DNA from: Streptomyces sp. SM10 | GTDB taxonomy: Bacteria; Actinomycetota; Actinomycetes; Streptomycetales; Streptomycetaceae | DNA length: 49,137 nt | NCBI RefSeq assembly: GCF_002910915.1 | Contig: NZ_NEUF01000102.1 | Location: 1-49,137, forward strand | Reading direction: 5' to 3' | Shown: positions 33,189-42,001 of the stretch, piece by piece | Numbering within the stretch: the first letter of the stretch is position 1 | Layout: every line of letters begins with the position of its first letter | Position numbers and translations under genes: made by a program | The notes under the pieces: model-generated | Told to the model about the DNA's origin: nothing | The model's input: only the letters and a program-made list of their open reading frames with translations | The model's database searches: none

Positions 33189-34352
33189 ATGTCCCAAGCT
33201 CCGAGCGAAATTCAGAGGGCCTCGATCACCCCGGAGAGCCGGGAGTCGGAGCCGAGACAAGAGCAGACCCTGACGGCTCCGGAAGCCAACTCCCCCGCCG
33301 CCAAGGCCTCTCCTTCCGGCACCGCCGCGCCCGCTCCGGCCAAGCGCCGCGACGCGTACTTCGACAATGTGAAGTACCTCGCTATCGTGCTCGTCGCCGT
33401 GGCGCACGCGTGGGAGCCGGTGATGGAGGGCAGCCGCACGACGCGAGCGCTGTACATGGTCGTGTACACGTTCCACATGCCGGCGTTCATCCTTGTCTCC
33501 GGATACTTCTCTCGGTCGTTCGACATGAGCCCCGCCAGGGTGAAGCGCCTCATCACCGGCGTCGCCGTTCCCTACGTGCTCTTCGAGACGGCGTACTCGC
33601 TCTTCAAGCGGTTCGCGGGCGGCGTGGACGACGCGCCCATCACCCTGCTCGACCCGCTGTTCCTCACCTGGTTCCTGATCGCCCTGTTCATCTGGCGGGT
33701 CACCACACCGGTCTGGCAGTCGCTGAGGCATCCGCTGCCGGTCGCTCTCACCATCGCCGTACTCGCCTCGGTGACGCCGGGCATCGGTGACGACCTGGAC
33801 CTGCAGCGCGTCTGCCAGCTGCTGCCCTTCTTCGTGCTCGGCCTGCTGATGAAGCCCGAGCACTTCCAGATGATCCGCCGGCGCGAGGTGCGCCTGGCAG
33901 CCGTCCCGCTGTTCGCCGGGACCCTGCTCTTCGCCTACTGGGCCGCGCCGCGCATGCAGCTCGGCTGGTTCTACCGCAGCAACAGCGCCCAGGAGATGGA
34001 CTTCCCCTGGTGGTCGGGTGCCGTGATGACCCTGGCGATGTTCGGATGCGCGCTGGTGCTCACCGTCGCGTTCCTCGCCTGGGTTCCGCGTCGGCACATG
34101 TGGTTCACCGCGCTGGGCGCCGGGACGATCTGCGGCTACCTGCTGCACGGCTTCCTCATCAGGGGCGCCGACTACTGGGGCCTGTTCGACCGCTACGAGT
34201 GGCTCAAGGGCCCCGCGGGACTGGTCGTCGTCTCCCTCGTCGCGGCCGTCGCCGTGACCCTGCTCTGCAGCCCGCCGGTCCGGCGCGTGATGCGCTTCGC
34301 CACGGAGCCGGACATGAACTGGGCGTTCCGCCGGAGCCCCGCCAAGCGCTGA
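33189..34352 (+). CDS. Acyltransferase 3 family membrane protein
   Basis: The 387-residue product has a polar Pro/Ala/Glu-rich cytoplasmic tail (residues 1-52) followed by about ten membrane spans. DAYFDNVKYLAIVLVAVAHA is the acyltransferase-3 first helix with the catalytic-type histidine, and TFHMPAFILVSGYFSRSF is the second signature. These proteins O-acetylate sugars or wall and surface polymers, close to the fucose 4-O-acetylase group. The substrate is unknown. The ATG at 33189 (MSQAPSEIQ) is preceded by AAGG; a GTG three codons upstream is possible. Confidence 0.85.
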   Translation: MSQAPSEIQRASITPESRESEPRQEQTLTAPEANSPAAKASPSGTAAPAPAKRRDAYFDNVKYLAIVLVAVAHAWEPVMEGSRTTRALYMVVYTFHMPAFILVSGYFSRSFDMSPARVKRLITGVAVPYVLFETAYSLFKRFAGGVDDAPITLLDPLFLTWFLIALFIWRVTTPVWQSLRHPLPVALTIAVLASVTPGIGDDLDLQRVCQLLPFFVLGLLMKPEHFQMIRRREVRLAAVPLFAGTLLFAYWAAPRMQLGWFYRSNSAQEMDFPWWSGAVMTLAMFGCALVLTVAFLAWVPRRHMWFTALGAGTICGYLLHGFLIRGADYWGLFDRYEWLKGPAGLVVVSLVAAVAVTLLCSPPVRRVMRFATEPDMNWAFRRSPAKR

Positions 34353-34365
34353 GCCTGTCCGGATC

Positions 34366-34384
34366 GCCCCCCTCCCACGGGGGC
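34366..34384. terminator. Terminator between converging genes
   Basis: GCCCCC-CTCCCAC-GGGGGC forms a 6-bp stem 14 bases after the acyltransferase stop. The HD-domain gene ends 61 bases further on from the other side. Confidence 0.5.
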
Positions 34385-34445
34385 CGGCCCCGTCGGCGTC
34401 CATGCCCCTCACGGGGTTGGCCGGATCCCGCTGGTCGGTGGGGGC

Positions 34446-34901
34446 TCAGGCTCTGTCGAGTCCCAACAGCCCGCGCACCTGGGCGTACTTCTCGGTCAGC
34501 CGGGTACGGGTGGCCGGCTCCAGCACCGCCAGCCGGTCGGGGTCCGCGTTGTGCGCGAGATCCGACTCCTTGATCAGCAGCGCACCGGGCGTGGCGAGAA
34601 TCCGCCCGGTGTACGTGAAGAGGTCCTCGCCGTCCCGCTTGGTGACGGCGAGGACCATTTCTTTGACCCGCGCGGGCAGCGGTGCCCCGTCCAGCCACTC
34701 CCGGGAGAGCGCGCCGTCCTCGACCGCGTCGTGCAGCCAGGCCGCCGCCATCTGCTCCTCGCCGCCGCCCCGGATCCGCACCCCCTCCGCCACTGCGGCC
34801 AGATGCTCGGCGTACGGGCGCCCCGCCTTGTCGGTCTGCTCACGATGGGCCTCGCGGGCGATCGCCTCCACCTCGGACAGGGTCAGATTCGGGATCGGCA
34901 T
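34446..34901 (-). CDS. Stand-alone HD phosphohydrolase, RelA/SpoT hydrolase-like
   Basis: The 151-residue soluble protein has His33 in the YAEHLAAV helix, the HDxVED signature at His57-Asp58 and Glu61-Asp62 (AWLHDAVEDG), and Asp114 and Asn118 in KESDLAHNAD. This residue pattern is the metal-binding hydrolase site of the RelA/SpoT and MESH1 family, which removes pyrophosphate from ppGpp. There is no synthetase, TGS or ACT domain, and the protein is slightly shorter than MESH1. It could act as a small alarmone hydrolase or on another nucleotide. It is a single gene with ATG at 34901. Confidence 0.8.
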   Translation of the reverse strand: MPIPNLTLSEVEAIAREAHREQTDKAGRPYAEHLAAVAEGVRIRGGGEEQMAAAWLHDAVEDGALSREWLDGAPLPARVKEMVLAVTKRDGEDLFTYTGRILATPGALLIKESDLAHNADPDRLAVLEPATRTRLTEKYAQVRGLLGLDRA

Positions 34902-35025
34902 GAGCCGACTGTACGCCCGGCGCCGTCTCCTCCCGAAGGGTCCAGGCGTGCGTCACGAATCGTTCGGTAAACTAATTACTGACGATTCCTTGACATTCCC
35001 TTGACCCGACGAAGGAGACAGGACC

Positions 35026-36231
35026 ATCGGACACGCAGACACGCTCATCGCCATGGGGGGCGCGTTCCTCGCCGCCGCCGTCCTCGCCCGCGTCGGCGGC
35101 CGCATCGGACTGCCGACCATCCCCCTGTTCATCCTGGCCGGGATCCTGCTCGGTCCGCACACGCCCGGGGTCGTCCTCCTCGACGATCCCCACGACCTGG
35201 AGATGCTCTCCGCGCTCGGCCTGGTGCTTCTGCTCTTCTACCTCGGCCTGGAATTCCACCTGGACGACCTGAAGAAGGGCGGGCGCACGATGGCGCTCGC
35301 CGGCGGCACCTACCTGGCACTGAACGTCGGCGCGGGTCTCGGCTTCGGCTTCGCTCTGGGCTGGGGCACCTCGGAGGCGCTGGTCCTCGCGGGTGTGCTC
35401 GGCATCTCGTCGTCGGCCATCGTCACGAAGGTCCTGGTGGATCTCGGCCGGATCGGCAGCCCCGAGACGCGGCCGATCCTCGGCATCATCGTCGTCGAGG
35501 ACGTCTTCCTCGCGCTCTACCTGGCAGCCCTGCAGCCGATCCTGTCCGGTGCGGACAGCCTCGGCGCCGCGGTGCTCGACGGCGGCAAGGCCTTCGGCTT
35601 CCTGCTGCTGCTCGCCGTGGTCGCCCGCTTCGGCACGAAGCTCATCGGCAAGGTGATCCACACCAAGGACGACGAACTCCTCGTCATCTCCTTCCTCGGC
35701 GCCGCCGTCTTCGTCGCCGGGGTCTCGGAGTGGTTCGGGGTCGCCGATGCGATCGGCGCCTTCATGGTCGGCCTGATGCTGGGCAGCACCACCTCGGGCC
35801 CCCGCATCCTGAAGCTGGTCCATCCGCTGCGGGACGCGTTCGGCGCGATCTTCTTCTTCGCCTTCGGACTGTCCATCAACCCCGGAGACCTGCCGAGCGT
35901 CGTCTGGCCGGTGCTGGCCGCCGTCGCGGTGACCATGGCGATGAACGTCCTCGCCGGGTCGGCCACGGCCAGGATCTACGCATTCGGCCCGCAGGCCACG
36001 GCGAACATCTCCACCACCCTGCTGGCGCGCGGTGAGTTCGCGCTGATCCTCGCCACCATGGCGGCGGGCGCGGGCCTGGACGAACGGCTCTCCCCGTTCA
36101 TCGCCGGATACGTGCTCCTGCTCGCGGTCCTGTCGCCGCTGGCGGCCGGGCGGTCGCACCTGCTCGCCCGGATCCTGCCAGGGGGGCGCACGCGGGACCG
36201 GGAGGACGAGAAGGAGGCGGTACCGGTCTGA
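35026..36231 (+). CDS. Kef-type monovalent cation/proton antiporter (CPA2)
   Basis: The protein has about 400 residues and 12-13 membrane spans. LARVGGRIGLPTIPLFILAG then ILLGPHTPG is the CPA2 N-terminal signature, LGLVLLLFYLGLEFHLDDLK holds the third-helix motif, and an acidic VVEDVFLALYLAAL segment follows. There is no TrkA-N domain, so it is a channel-only form. GAAGGAG at 35011-35017 is well placed for an in-frame ATC at 35026 (IGHADTLIAMGG), but no canonical start exists there. The first ATG is 35053 and lacks a binding site. Either an AUC start is used or the protein begins at 35053. Confidence 0.85.
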   Translation: MGHADTLIAMGGAFLAAAVLARVGGRIGLPTIPLFILAGILLGPHTPGVVLLDDPHDLEMLSALGLVLLLFYLGLEFHLDDLKKGGRTMALAGGTYLALNVGAGLGFGFALGWGTSEALVLAGVLGISSSAIVTKVLVDLGRIGSPETRPILGIIVVEDVFLALYLAALQPILSGADSLGAAVLDGGKAFGFLLLLAVVARFGTKLIGKVIHTKDDELLVISFLGAAVFVAGVSEWFGVADAIGAFMVGLMLGSTTSGPRILKLVHPLRDAFGAIFFFAFGLSINPGDLPSVVWPVLAAVAVTMAMNVLAGSATARIYAFGPQATANISTTLLARGEFALILATMAAGAGLDERLSPFIAGYVLLLAVLSPLAAGRSHLLARILPGGRTRDREDEKEAVPV

Positions 36232-36234
36232 GGT

Positions 36235-36265
36235 GCGGACGTCCCGGGTGCGGGTCCACGTCCGC
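36235..36265 (+). terminator. Terminator of the antiporter gene
   Basis: GCGGACGT and ACGTCCGC form an 8-bp stem starting three bases after the stop codon. Confidence 0.6.
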
Positions 36266-36345
36266 GAGCCCGGGAGAAAGGCCACGTACGGGTGATGTTC
36301 GGCGGCAGGTTGACAACCGCACCGATTCGACCGCTTCCATACGAT

Positions 36346-37491
36346 TCAGGCGCGACGGGAGAGCAGCAGCAGCGCGCGGTCGTCGTTGACGTCCTTCGCA
36401 CAGGCCTCGATCAGATGCCAGGCGGCACCCTCGAAGCTCGTCGCGACGTAGCGGTCGGCCTCGCCGGTCAGCCTGTCGATGCCGTCGGCGATGTCCCGGT
36501 CGGAGGCCTCCACCAGACCGTCCGTGAAGAGCATCAGGACGTCCCCGGGCGCCAGCGAGCCCTTCACCGCGTCGAACTGCGCCCCGTCGTAGACGCCGAG
36601 CAGCGGGCCCTCGGCGGCCTTCTCCTCCCACCGGCCGCTGCCGGCGTGGAGCTGGAGGGCGGGCGGATGGCCGGCCGAGAGGAGTTCGTAGTCGCCGGAC
36701 TCCAGGTCGAGGACGAGATGGATGGAGGTGGCGAAGCCCTCGTCCCAGTCCTGGCGCAGCAGATAGCCGTTGGCCGCCGGCAGGAAGCCGTGCGGCGGCA
36801 GAGAACCCAGGAGGCCGCCGAAGGCGCCGGACAGCAGCAGGGCGCGGGAACCGGCGTCCATGCCCTTGCCGGAGACGTCGGTGAGCACGACTTCCAGGGT
36901 GCGGCCGCCGTTGGTGCGGGCGGCGACGACGAAGTCCCCGGAGAAGGACTGCCCGCCCGCCGGGCGGAGCGCCATCTCGCGGTGCCACCCCTCGGGCAGC
37001 CGCGGCAGGGCGCTCTGGACCCTGATCCGCTCCCTCAGGTCGAAGAGCATCGTGCCGCCGCGGCGCCACGGCACCCCCACCCTCGCCCGGAACTGAGCCA
37101 GGACCAGCCCGAAGAATCCGCAGGCCGCGACCACCAGGACGGTGCCCGGTGTGACCCGGGCGGGTCCCTCCGCGTAGGGGCCGAGGGCTATGGACTCCAC
37201 GATCAGGGCGGCGGCCGCGGTCGCGTAGAGACCGAGCAGACTGGCCGGCCGCAGCAGCAGACCGCCCGCGACGATCGGCAGGGCCAGGGCGGTCGGTGAG
37301 GACCAGACCGGGTTGAGCAGCGTGGTGCAGGTGATCACCGGGACGATGATCAGCAGACCGGCCAGGGCTATCCAGTCGGAGCCGTCGCCGCGGAAGTAGT
37401 CGACTCCGGATCGGCGCAGCGCGATGCGCGTCCGGTGCATCGATCTTCGCCACCGGGCGGGGTACGTCTCTGCTCCTCTGCGACGGGCCAT
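36346..37491 (-). CDS. Membrane-bound PP2C-type (SpoIIE) phosphatase
   Basis: The 381-residue protein has about four membrane helices between residues 35 and 140 (WIALAGLLIIVPVITCTTLL; TVLVVAACGFFGLVLAQFRA). A SpoIIE domain follows: GDFVVAARTNGGRTLEVVLT, DVSGKGMDAGSRALLLSGAF with metal-binding aspartates, LLSAGHPPALQLH, and LFTDGLVEASD. Such phosphatases reverse phosphorylation of anti-anti-sigma factors in stress and development circuits; no partner kinase or STAS gene lies here. The ATG at 37491 has AAGG eight bases upstream; GTG codons at 37509 and 37500 are alternatives. Confidence 0.9.
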   Translation of the reverse strand: MARRRGAETYPARWRRSMHRTRIALRRSGVDYFRGDGSDWIALAGLLIIVPVITCTTLLNPVWSSPTALALPIVAGGLLLRPASLLGLYATAAAALIVESIALGPYAEGPARVTPGTVLVVAACGFFGLVLAQFRARVGVPWRRGGTMLFDLRERIRVQSALPRLPEGWHREMALRPAGGQSFSGDFVVAARTNGGRTLEVVLTDVSGKGMDAGSRALLLSGAFGGLLGSLPPHGFLPAANGYLLRQDWDEGFATSIHLVLDLESGDYELLSAGHPPALQLHAGSGRWEEKAAEGPLLGVYDGAQFDAVKGSLAPGDVLMLFTDGLVEASDRDIADGIDRLTGEADRYVATSFEGAAWHLIEACAKDVNDDRALLLLSRRA

Positions 37492-37595
37492 TGCCGGGAC
37501 CTTATCCACCCGACGGCCTCCGGTGCAGGGGGACCCCGTGACAATGTGTTCGAAACTGGTTCGCCAGGGTCGTGCGGCCCTGGTAAGCAGGGCTC

Positions 37596-38828
37596 ATGGA
37601 TACGGAACTGCGGGTGCTGTCGGCGGCGGAGTGGGACGCCTGGTTCGACTGTCTCGAGTTGGCGTTCGGCGGCGTTCCCGTCGCTCCCGAGAGCCGCGAG
37701 ATGTACGCCGCCCTGGCCGAGCCGCAGCGTGCGATCGCCCACTGGGACGGCGGGGACTGCGTGGGGACGGCCGGGGCGTACAGCTTCCGGCTGACCGTGC
37801 CCGGCGGTGCCGCGGTGCCGGCCGCCGGGGTCACGGCGGTCAGCGTCTCCGCGACGCACCGCAGGCAGGGACTGCTGACGTCGATGATGCGGCGCCAGCT
37901 GGACGACGTCCGCTCCTGGGGCGAGCCGCTCGCGGTGCTGACGGCGTCGGAGCCCGGCATCTACGGCCGGTTCGGCTACGGCGCGGCCACGGCCGAGATG
38001 AAGCTGAGGATCGACACCACCCGGGTCCGCCTCGCTCCGCCCCCGGGCACGGACGGGGTGCGGGTGCGCCGGTCGTCCCCGGAGCAGGCGCTCGACGCCT
38101 GCGAGGCCGTGTACGCGCGCCTGGCCGCGGACCGGCCGGGGACACTCGTACGCCGGCCCGGCTGGGAGCGGATGCCGGTGAACGACCCGGAGAGCGGCCG
38201 GAAGGGCGGCTCCCCTCTGCAGTGTGTCCTGGCGGAGCGGGACGGCGAGGTGACGGGGTTCGCGACGTTCCATCTGCGGCCGGCGTGGGACGAGTCCGGC
38301 CCCCGGGGCACGGTGGCGGTGCGCGACCTGGCGGCGCTGGACCCCGCCTCGTACGCGGCGCTGTGGCGCTTCCTGTTCGGGATCGACCTGACCTCGGCGG
38401 TCGAGTGCCACAACCGGCCGGCGGACGACGCCGTGCTCCGGATGGTCTCCGACGTCCGGCGCTGCGACGTACGGCTGCGGGACGGACTGTACGTGCGCCT
38501 GGTCGAGCTCGGTGCGGCGCTGGAGGCGCGGAGCTACCGGGTGCCGGTGGACGTGGTGCTGGAGGTGGAGGACACCTTCTGCCCGTGGAACGCGGGGCGC
38601 TGGCGGCTCACCACCGACGTGAAGGGGGCGGCCGTCTGCCGGCGGACGGAGGAGGAGCCCGAACTGGTCCTCTCCGTCTCCACGTTGGGATCGGCCTACC
38701 TCGGCGGGGTGTCGCTCACGACGCTGGCCTCGGCGGGGCTGGTACGGGAGCTGCGGACGGGCGCGCTGGCGGAGGCGGCCCTGGCGTTCTCCGCGGACGT
38801 GCAGCCGTGGTGCCCCCACGGGTTCTGA
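37596..38828 (+). CDS. Eis-like GNAT N-acetyltransferase
   Basis: The 410-residue protein has the Eis three-part layout: two fused GNAT domains and a C-terminal SCP2-like domain. The acetyl-CoA loop is VSATHRRQGLLTSMMRRQLD (V/I-x-x-x-x-R-R-x-G-L), followed by LTASEPGIYGRFGYG, a strong Eis signature. The protein ends in Phe, whose carboxylate is part of the Eis active site. Family members acetylate aminoglycosides and lysines; in Streptomyces the natural substrate is unknown. The ATG at 37596 matches the conserved start. It is divergent from the phosphatase gene with a 104-base gap. Confidence 0.9.
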   Translation: MDTELRVLSAAEWDAWFDCLELAFGGVPVAPESREMYAALAEPQRAIAHWDGGDCVGTAGAYSFRLTVPGGAAVPAAGVTAVSVSATHRRQGLLTSMMRRQLDDVRSWGEPLAVLTASEPGIYGRFGYGAATAEMKLRIDTTRVRLAPPPGTDGVRVRRSSPEQALDACEAVYARLAADRPGTLVRRPGWERMPVNDPESGRKGGSPLQCVLAERDGEVTGFATFHLRPAWDESGPRGTVAVRDLAALDPASYAALWRFLFGIDLTSAVECHNRPADDAVLRMVSDVRRCDVRLRDGLYVRLVELGAALEARSYRVPVDVVLEVEDTFCPWNAGRWRLTTDVKGAAVCRRTEEEPELVLSVSTLGSAYLGGVSLTTLASAGLVRELRTGALAEAALAFSADVQPWCPHGF

Positions 38829-38841
38829 GGCACCCCGCCGG

Positions 38842-39663
38842 TCACCGGCCCGACGCGGACGGCTGGCAGCGCGGGCACCAGAAGAGGTTACGGGCCGCCA
38901 GCTCCGCCCGGCGGATCCCGGTGCCGCAGATGTGGCAGGCCTGCCCGGCCCTGCGGTAGACGTACACCTCGCCGCCGTGGTCGTCGACGCGCGGGGGGCG
39001 GCCCATGGCCTCGGGCAGGTGCTCGGGGCGGACCGTGTCGATGCGGTTGTTCCGCACCCCTTCGCGCATGAGCACGCCGAGATCGCTCCAGAGCGCGTCC
39101 CACTCGCCCCGCGAGAGGCCCCTGCCCGGGAGGTACGGGTCGATGCCGTGCCGGAAGAGGACCTCCGCGCGGTAGACGTTGCCGACGCCCGCGACGACCT
39201 TCTGGTCCATCAGCAGGGCGCCGACCGTGACGCGGCTGCGGGAGATCCGCCGCCAGGCGCGCTCGCCGTCCTCGTCCGCACGCAGCGGGTCCGGGCCGAG
39301 CCGGTCGTGTATCGCGCCCTTCTCCGGCCCGGTGATCAGGGCGCACGTGGTGGGACCACGCAGGTCGGCGTGGTGGGCGTCGTTGAGCAGGCGCAGCCGG
39401 ACCGTGCCGGTGGGCGGCGGCGCCGGGGCCGTGCCGAAGCCGAGCTTGCCGAAGAGGCCGAGGTGGATGTGGACCCAGAGCGAGCCGTCGAAGCCGAGGA
39501 AGAGGTGCTTGCCGTGGGCGTCGACGCCCGTGAGGGTCCGGCCGTCCAGCAGGGCCGCGCTGCCGGAGAACGTGCCCTGGGGGCTGCTCACCCGGACCGG
39601 ATGGCCCGCGAACCGCTCGTGGTGGTCCGCGGCGAGGCGGTGGATCGTATGCCCCTCGGGCAC
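38842..39663 (-). CDS. Fpg/Nei family DNA glycosylase (endonuclease VIII type)
   Basis: The 273-residue enzyme excises oxidised bases and cleaves abasic DNA. After Met1, Pro2 is the catalytic imine-forming residue and Glu3 the acid (MPEGHTIHRLA). MPEGH rather than MPELPE places it with the actinobacterial Nei group. The H2TH region (QKVVAGVGNVYRAEVLFRHG) and the C-terminal zinc finger (CHICGTG and FWCPRC) are intact. It converges with the Eis-like gene with only 13 bases between stops, and lies downstream of rpiB on the same strand beyond a terminator. Confidence 0.93.
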   Translation of the reverse strand: MPEGHTIHRLAADHHERFAGHPVRVSSPQGTFSGSAALLDGRTLTGVDAHGKHLFLGFDGSLWVHIHLGLFGKLGFGTAPAPPPTGTVRLRLLNDAHHADLRGPTTCALITGPEKGAIHDRLGPDPLRADEDGERAWRRISRSRVTVGALLMDQKVVAGVGNVYRAEVLFRHGIDPYLPGRGLSRGEWDALWSDLGVLMREGVRNNRIDTVRPEHLPEAMGRPPRVDDHGGEVYVYRRAGQACHICGTGIRRAELAARNLFWCPRCQPSASGR

Positions 39664-39684
39664 GGCGGCTCTCCTGGTATCGCG

Positions 39685-39718
39685 CTCGTGCCGCCGGGAG
39701 GTGTCCCGGCGGCACGAG
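39685..39718 (-). terminator. Terminator of rpiB
   Basis: A perfect 15-bp stem CTCGTGCCGCCGGGA-GGTG-TCCCGGCGGCACGAG lies between rpiB and the glycosylase gene. Confidence 0.85.
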
Positions 39719-39737
39719 GGAGGCGGGTGCGGGCAGT

Positions 39738-40226
39738 TCAGCCCTGCTGCGGGTGGTGGGCCGGGATCGGGGGGAGCTCGCCGGTGCTCTCGTACGCCGA
39801 GAGCATCTCGATGCGGCGGGTGTGACGCTCCTCACCCGAGTACGGGGTGGCCAGGAAGATCTCGACGAACCTGGTGGACTCCTCCACCGTGTGCATCCGG
39901 CCACCGATGGCCACGACGTTGGCGTCGTTGTGCTCGCGGCCGAGCGCCGCGGTCTGCTCGCTCCAGGCGAGCGCGGCGCGGACGCCCTTGACCTTGTTCG
40001 CGGCGATCTGCTCGCCGTTGCCCGAGCCGCCGATGACGATGCCGAGGCTCTCCTTGTCCGCGGCCGTCCGCTCGGCGGCGCGGAGGCAGAACGGCGGATA
40101 GTCGTCCTGGGCGTCGTAGATGTGGGGACCGCAGTCGACGGCCTCGTGGCCGTGGGCGGTGAGCCACTCGACGAGGTGGTTCTTCAATTCGAAGCCGGCA
40201 TGGTCGGAGCCGAGGTACACGCGCAT
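39738..40226 (-). CDS. rpiB: Ribose-5-phosphate isomerase B
   Basis: The 162-residue enzyme interconverts ribose-5-phosphate and ribulose-5-phosphate. It starts MRVYLGSDHAGFELKNHL, and the active-site loop is GIVIGGSGNGEQIAANKVKG. The usual RpiB cysteine of the CGSGIG motif is absent, and Glu72 in GSGNGE is present instead, which is the Mycobacterium-type subclass that uses glutamate as catalytic base. Length and sequence are otherwise standard. The ATG at 40226 matches the family start. Confidence 0.95.
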   Translation of the reverse strand: MRVYLGSDHAGFELKNHLVEWLTAHGHEAVDCGPHIYDAQDDYPPFCLRAAERTAADKESLGIVIGGSGNGEQIAANKVKGVRAALAWSEQTAALGREHNDANVVAIGGRMHTVEESTRFVEIFLATPYSGEERHTRRIEMLSAYESTGELPPIPAHHPQQG

Positions 40227-40465
40227 GGAGCGAAGTGTGGCACGGAACGGGCGGGGTAACCGTCAGCGGGGTCGGGGGCCGGCCGGGGCCGGGTTCCGCC
40301 CGGGGCTGCGGGCAAGGCCGCTCGGGCAATGATCGGGTCAAGGAAACGGATGCGGGGGTTCCGCTTCTGGTGTCGATCGGGCTTGAATGCGTGGTCTTGC
40401 CTTCGCACCATCCCCGCACGGGCAACACCCGACACACGTGATCAGGAAACGTAAGGATTCGATCC

Positions 40466-41911
40466 ATGACGTCGCAGACGACTCTGGCAGGACCGGGCCA
40501 ACAGCCCGGCGAGCCGGGTAAGCCGGACTCCCCGGACGGGCTCCAGGCCGGTCTCAAGAATCGTCATCTCTCGATGATCGCCATCGGCGGTGTGATCGGA
40601 GCGGGCCTCTTCGTCGGCTCCGGAGCCGGCATCGCCGCCGCGGGACCGGCCATCCTCCTGTCGTACGCCCTGGTCGGCGCGATGGTCGTCCTCGTCATGC
40701 GAATGCTCGGTGAGATGGCCGTGGCCCGGCCGAGTTCAGGCTCCTTCTCGGCCTACGCCGACCGGGCCCTGGGCCGCTGGGCCGGTTTCTCCATCGGCTG
40801 GCTGTACTGGTTCTTCTGGGTCGTGGTGCTCGCCGTGGAGGCCACGGCGGGTGCCAAGATCCTGGAGAGCTGGGTCCCCGGCGTCCCGCAGTGGGCCTGG
40901 GCCCTGATCGTCATGGTGGTGCTGACCGCGACGAACCTGGTCTCCGTCGGCTCGTACGGCGAGTTCGAGTTCTGGTTCGCCGGGATCAAGGTCGTGGCGA
41001 TCGGCGCGTTCGTCATCGTCGGCCTGCTCGCCGTGTTCGGTGTGCTGCCGGGCTCGGACAGCGCGGGGTCGGGCCTCGCCCACCTCACGGACACCGGCGG
41101 ATTCTTCCCCGAGGGACCGGGCGCCATCCTCACGGGTGTGCTGATGGTCGTCTTCTCCTTCATGGGCAGCGAGATCGTGACGCTGGCGGCCGGTGAGTCC
41201 GAGAACCCGCAGCGGGCCGTCTCCAAGGCCACCAACAGCGTGATCTGGCGCATCGCCATCTTCTACCTCGGCTCGATCTTCGTCGTCCTCACCCTGCTGC
41301 CCTGGAACGACCCCTCGATCGTCGAGGACGGTTCGTACGTCGCCGCACTGAACGTCATCGGCATCCCGCACGCCGGCCAGGTCATGGACGTCATCGTGCT
41401 GACCGCCGTGCTGTCCTGCCTGAACTCCGGCCTCTACACGGCCTCGCGCATGGCCTTCTCGCTCGGCCGGCGGGGAGACGCGCCGAAGGCCTTCGCCACG
41501 GTGAACAAGCGGGGCGTGCCCCAGGCGGCGATCCTGTCGTCCGTCGTGTTCGGCTTCGTCGCCGTGTTCTTCAACTACCAGTGGCCCGACACGGTGTTCG
41601 CGTTCCTGCTGAACTCCTCCGGCGCGGTGGCCCTCTTCGTCTGGCTGGTCATCTGCTTCACGCAACTGCGGATGCGCGGCATCATCCTGCGCGAGTCCCC
41701 CGAGAAGCTCGTGGTGAAGATGTGGCTCTTCCCGTACCTGACGTGGGCGACGATCGCGATGATCTCCTTCGTCCTCGTCTACATGCTGACCGACGACGCC
41801 GGGCGCGAGCAGGTGCTGCTCTCGCTGCTGGTCGCGGCCCTGGTCGTGGGGATCTCGCTGGTGCGCGACGCCCGCAGCCGGAAGGCGGAGGCGGCGGCGC
41901 CGGTCGAGTGA
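40466..41911 (+). CDS. Amino acid permease 1 (APC/AAT family)
   Basis: The 481-residue transporter has 12 membrane spans and a hydrophilic Gly/Pro-rich N-terminal tail. The first helix carries the AAT signature HLSMIAIGGVIGAGLFVGSG, and YGEFEFWFAGIKVVAIGAF is the GABA-permease-like hallmark. It probably imports amino acids such as GABA, by proton symport; the substrate cannot be read from sequence. AAGGA lies 10 bases before the ATG. It is the first of three paralogues in this 7-kb stretch and ends at a hairpin that also covers the ribosome binding site of the next gene. Confidence 0.92.
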   Translation: MTSQTTLAGPGQQPGEPGKPDSPDGLQAGLKNRHLSMIAIGGVIGAGLFVGSGAGIAAAGPAILLSYALVGAMVVLVMRMLGEMAVARPSSGSFSAYADRALGRWAGFSIGWLYWFFWVVVLAVEATAGAKILESWVPGVPQWAWALIVMVVLTATNLVSVGSYGEFEFWFAGIKVVAIGAFVIVGLLAVFGVLPGSDSAGSGLAHLTDTGGFFPEGPGAILTGVLMVVFSFMGSEIVTLAAGESENPQRAVSKATNSVIWRIAIFYLGSIFVVLTLLPWNDPSIVEDGSYVAALNVIGIPHAGQVMDVIVLTAVLSCLNSGLYTASRMAFSLGRRGDAPKAFATVNKRGVPQAAILSSVVFGFVAVFFNYQWPDTVFAFLLNSSGAVALFVWLVICFTQLRMRGIILRESPEKLVVKMWLFPYLTWATIAMISFVLVYMLTDDAGREQVLLSLLVAALVVGISLVRDARSRKAEAAAPVE

Positions 41912-41949
41912 CCGTCACGCATACCTGACGGCGGATGTCAGGTATACCC

Positions 41950-41999
41950 GGAAGGCTCTCCCTCGCCCCGCGATCCCGCGAGCGAACGGAGAGCCTTCC
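41950..41999 (+). terminator. Hairpin that sequesters the oxidoreductase ribosome binding site
   Basis: A 12-bp perfect stem GGAAGGCTCTCC (41950-41961) pairs with GGAGAGCCTTCC (41988-41999). The right arm contains the GGAG that would serve the ATG at 42002. The hairpin may terminate the permease transcript and also throttle translation of the next gene. Confidence 0.6.
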
Positions 42000-42001
42000 T
42001 C

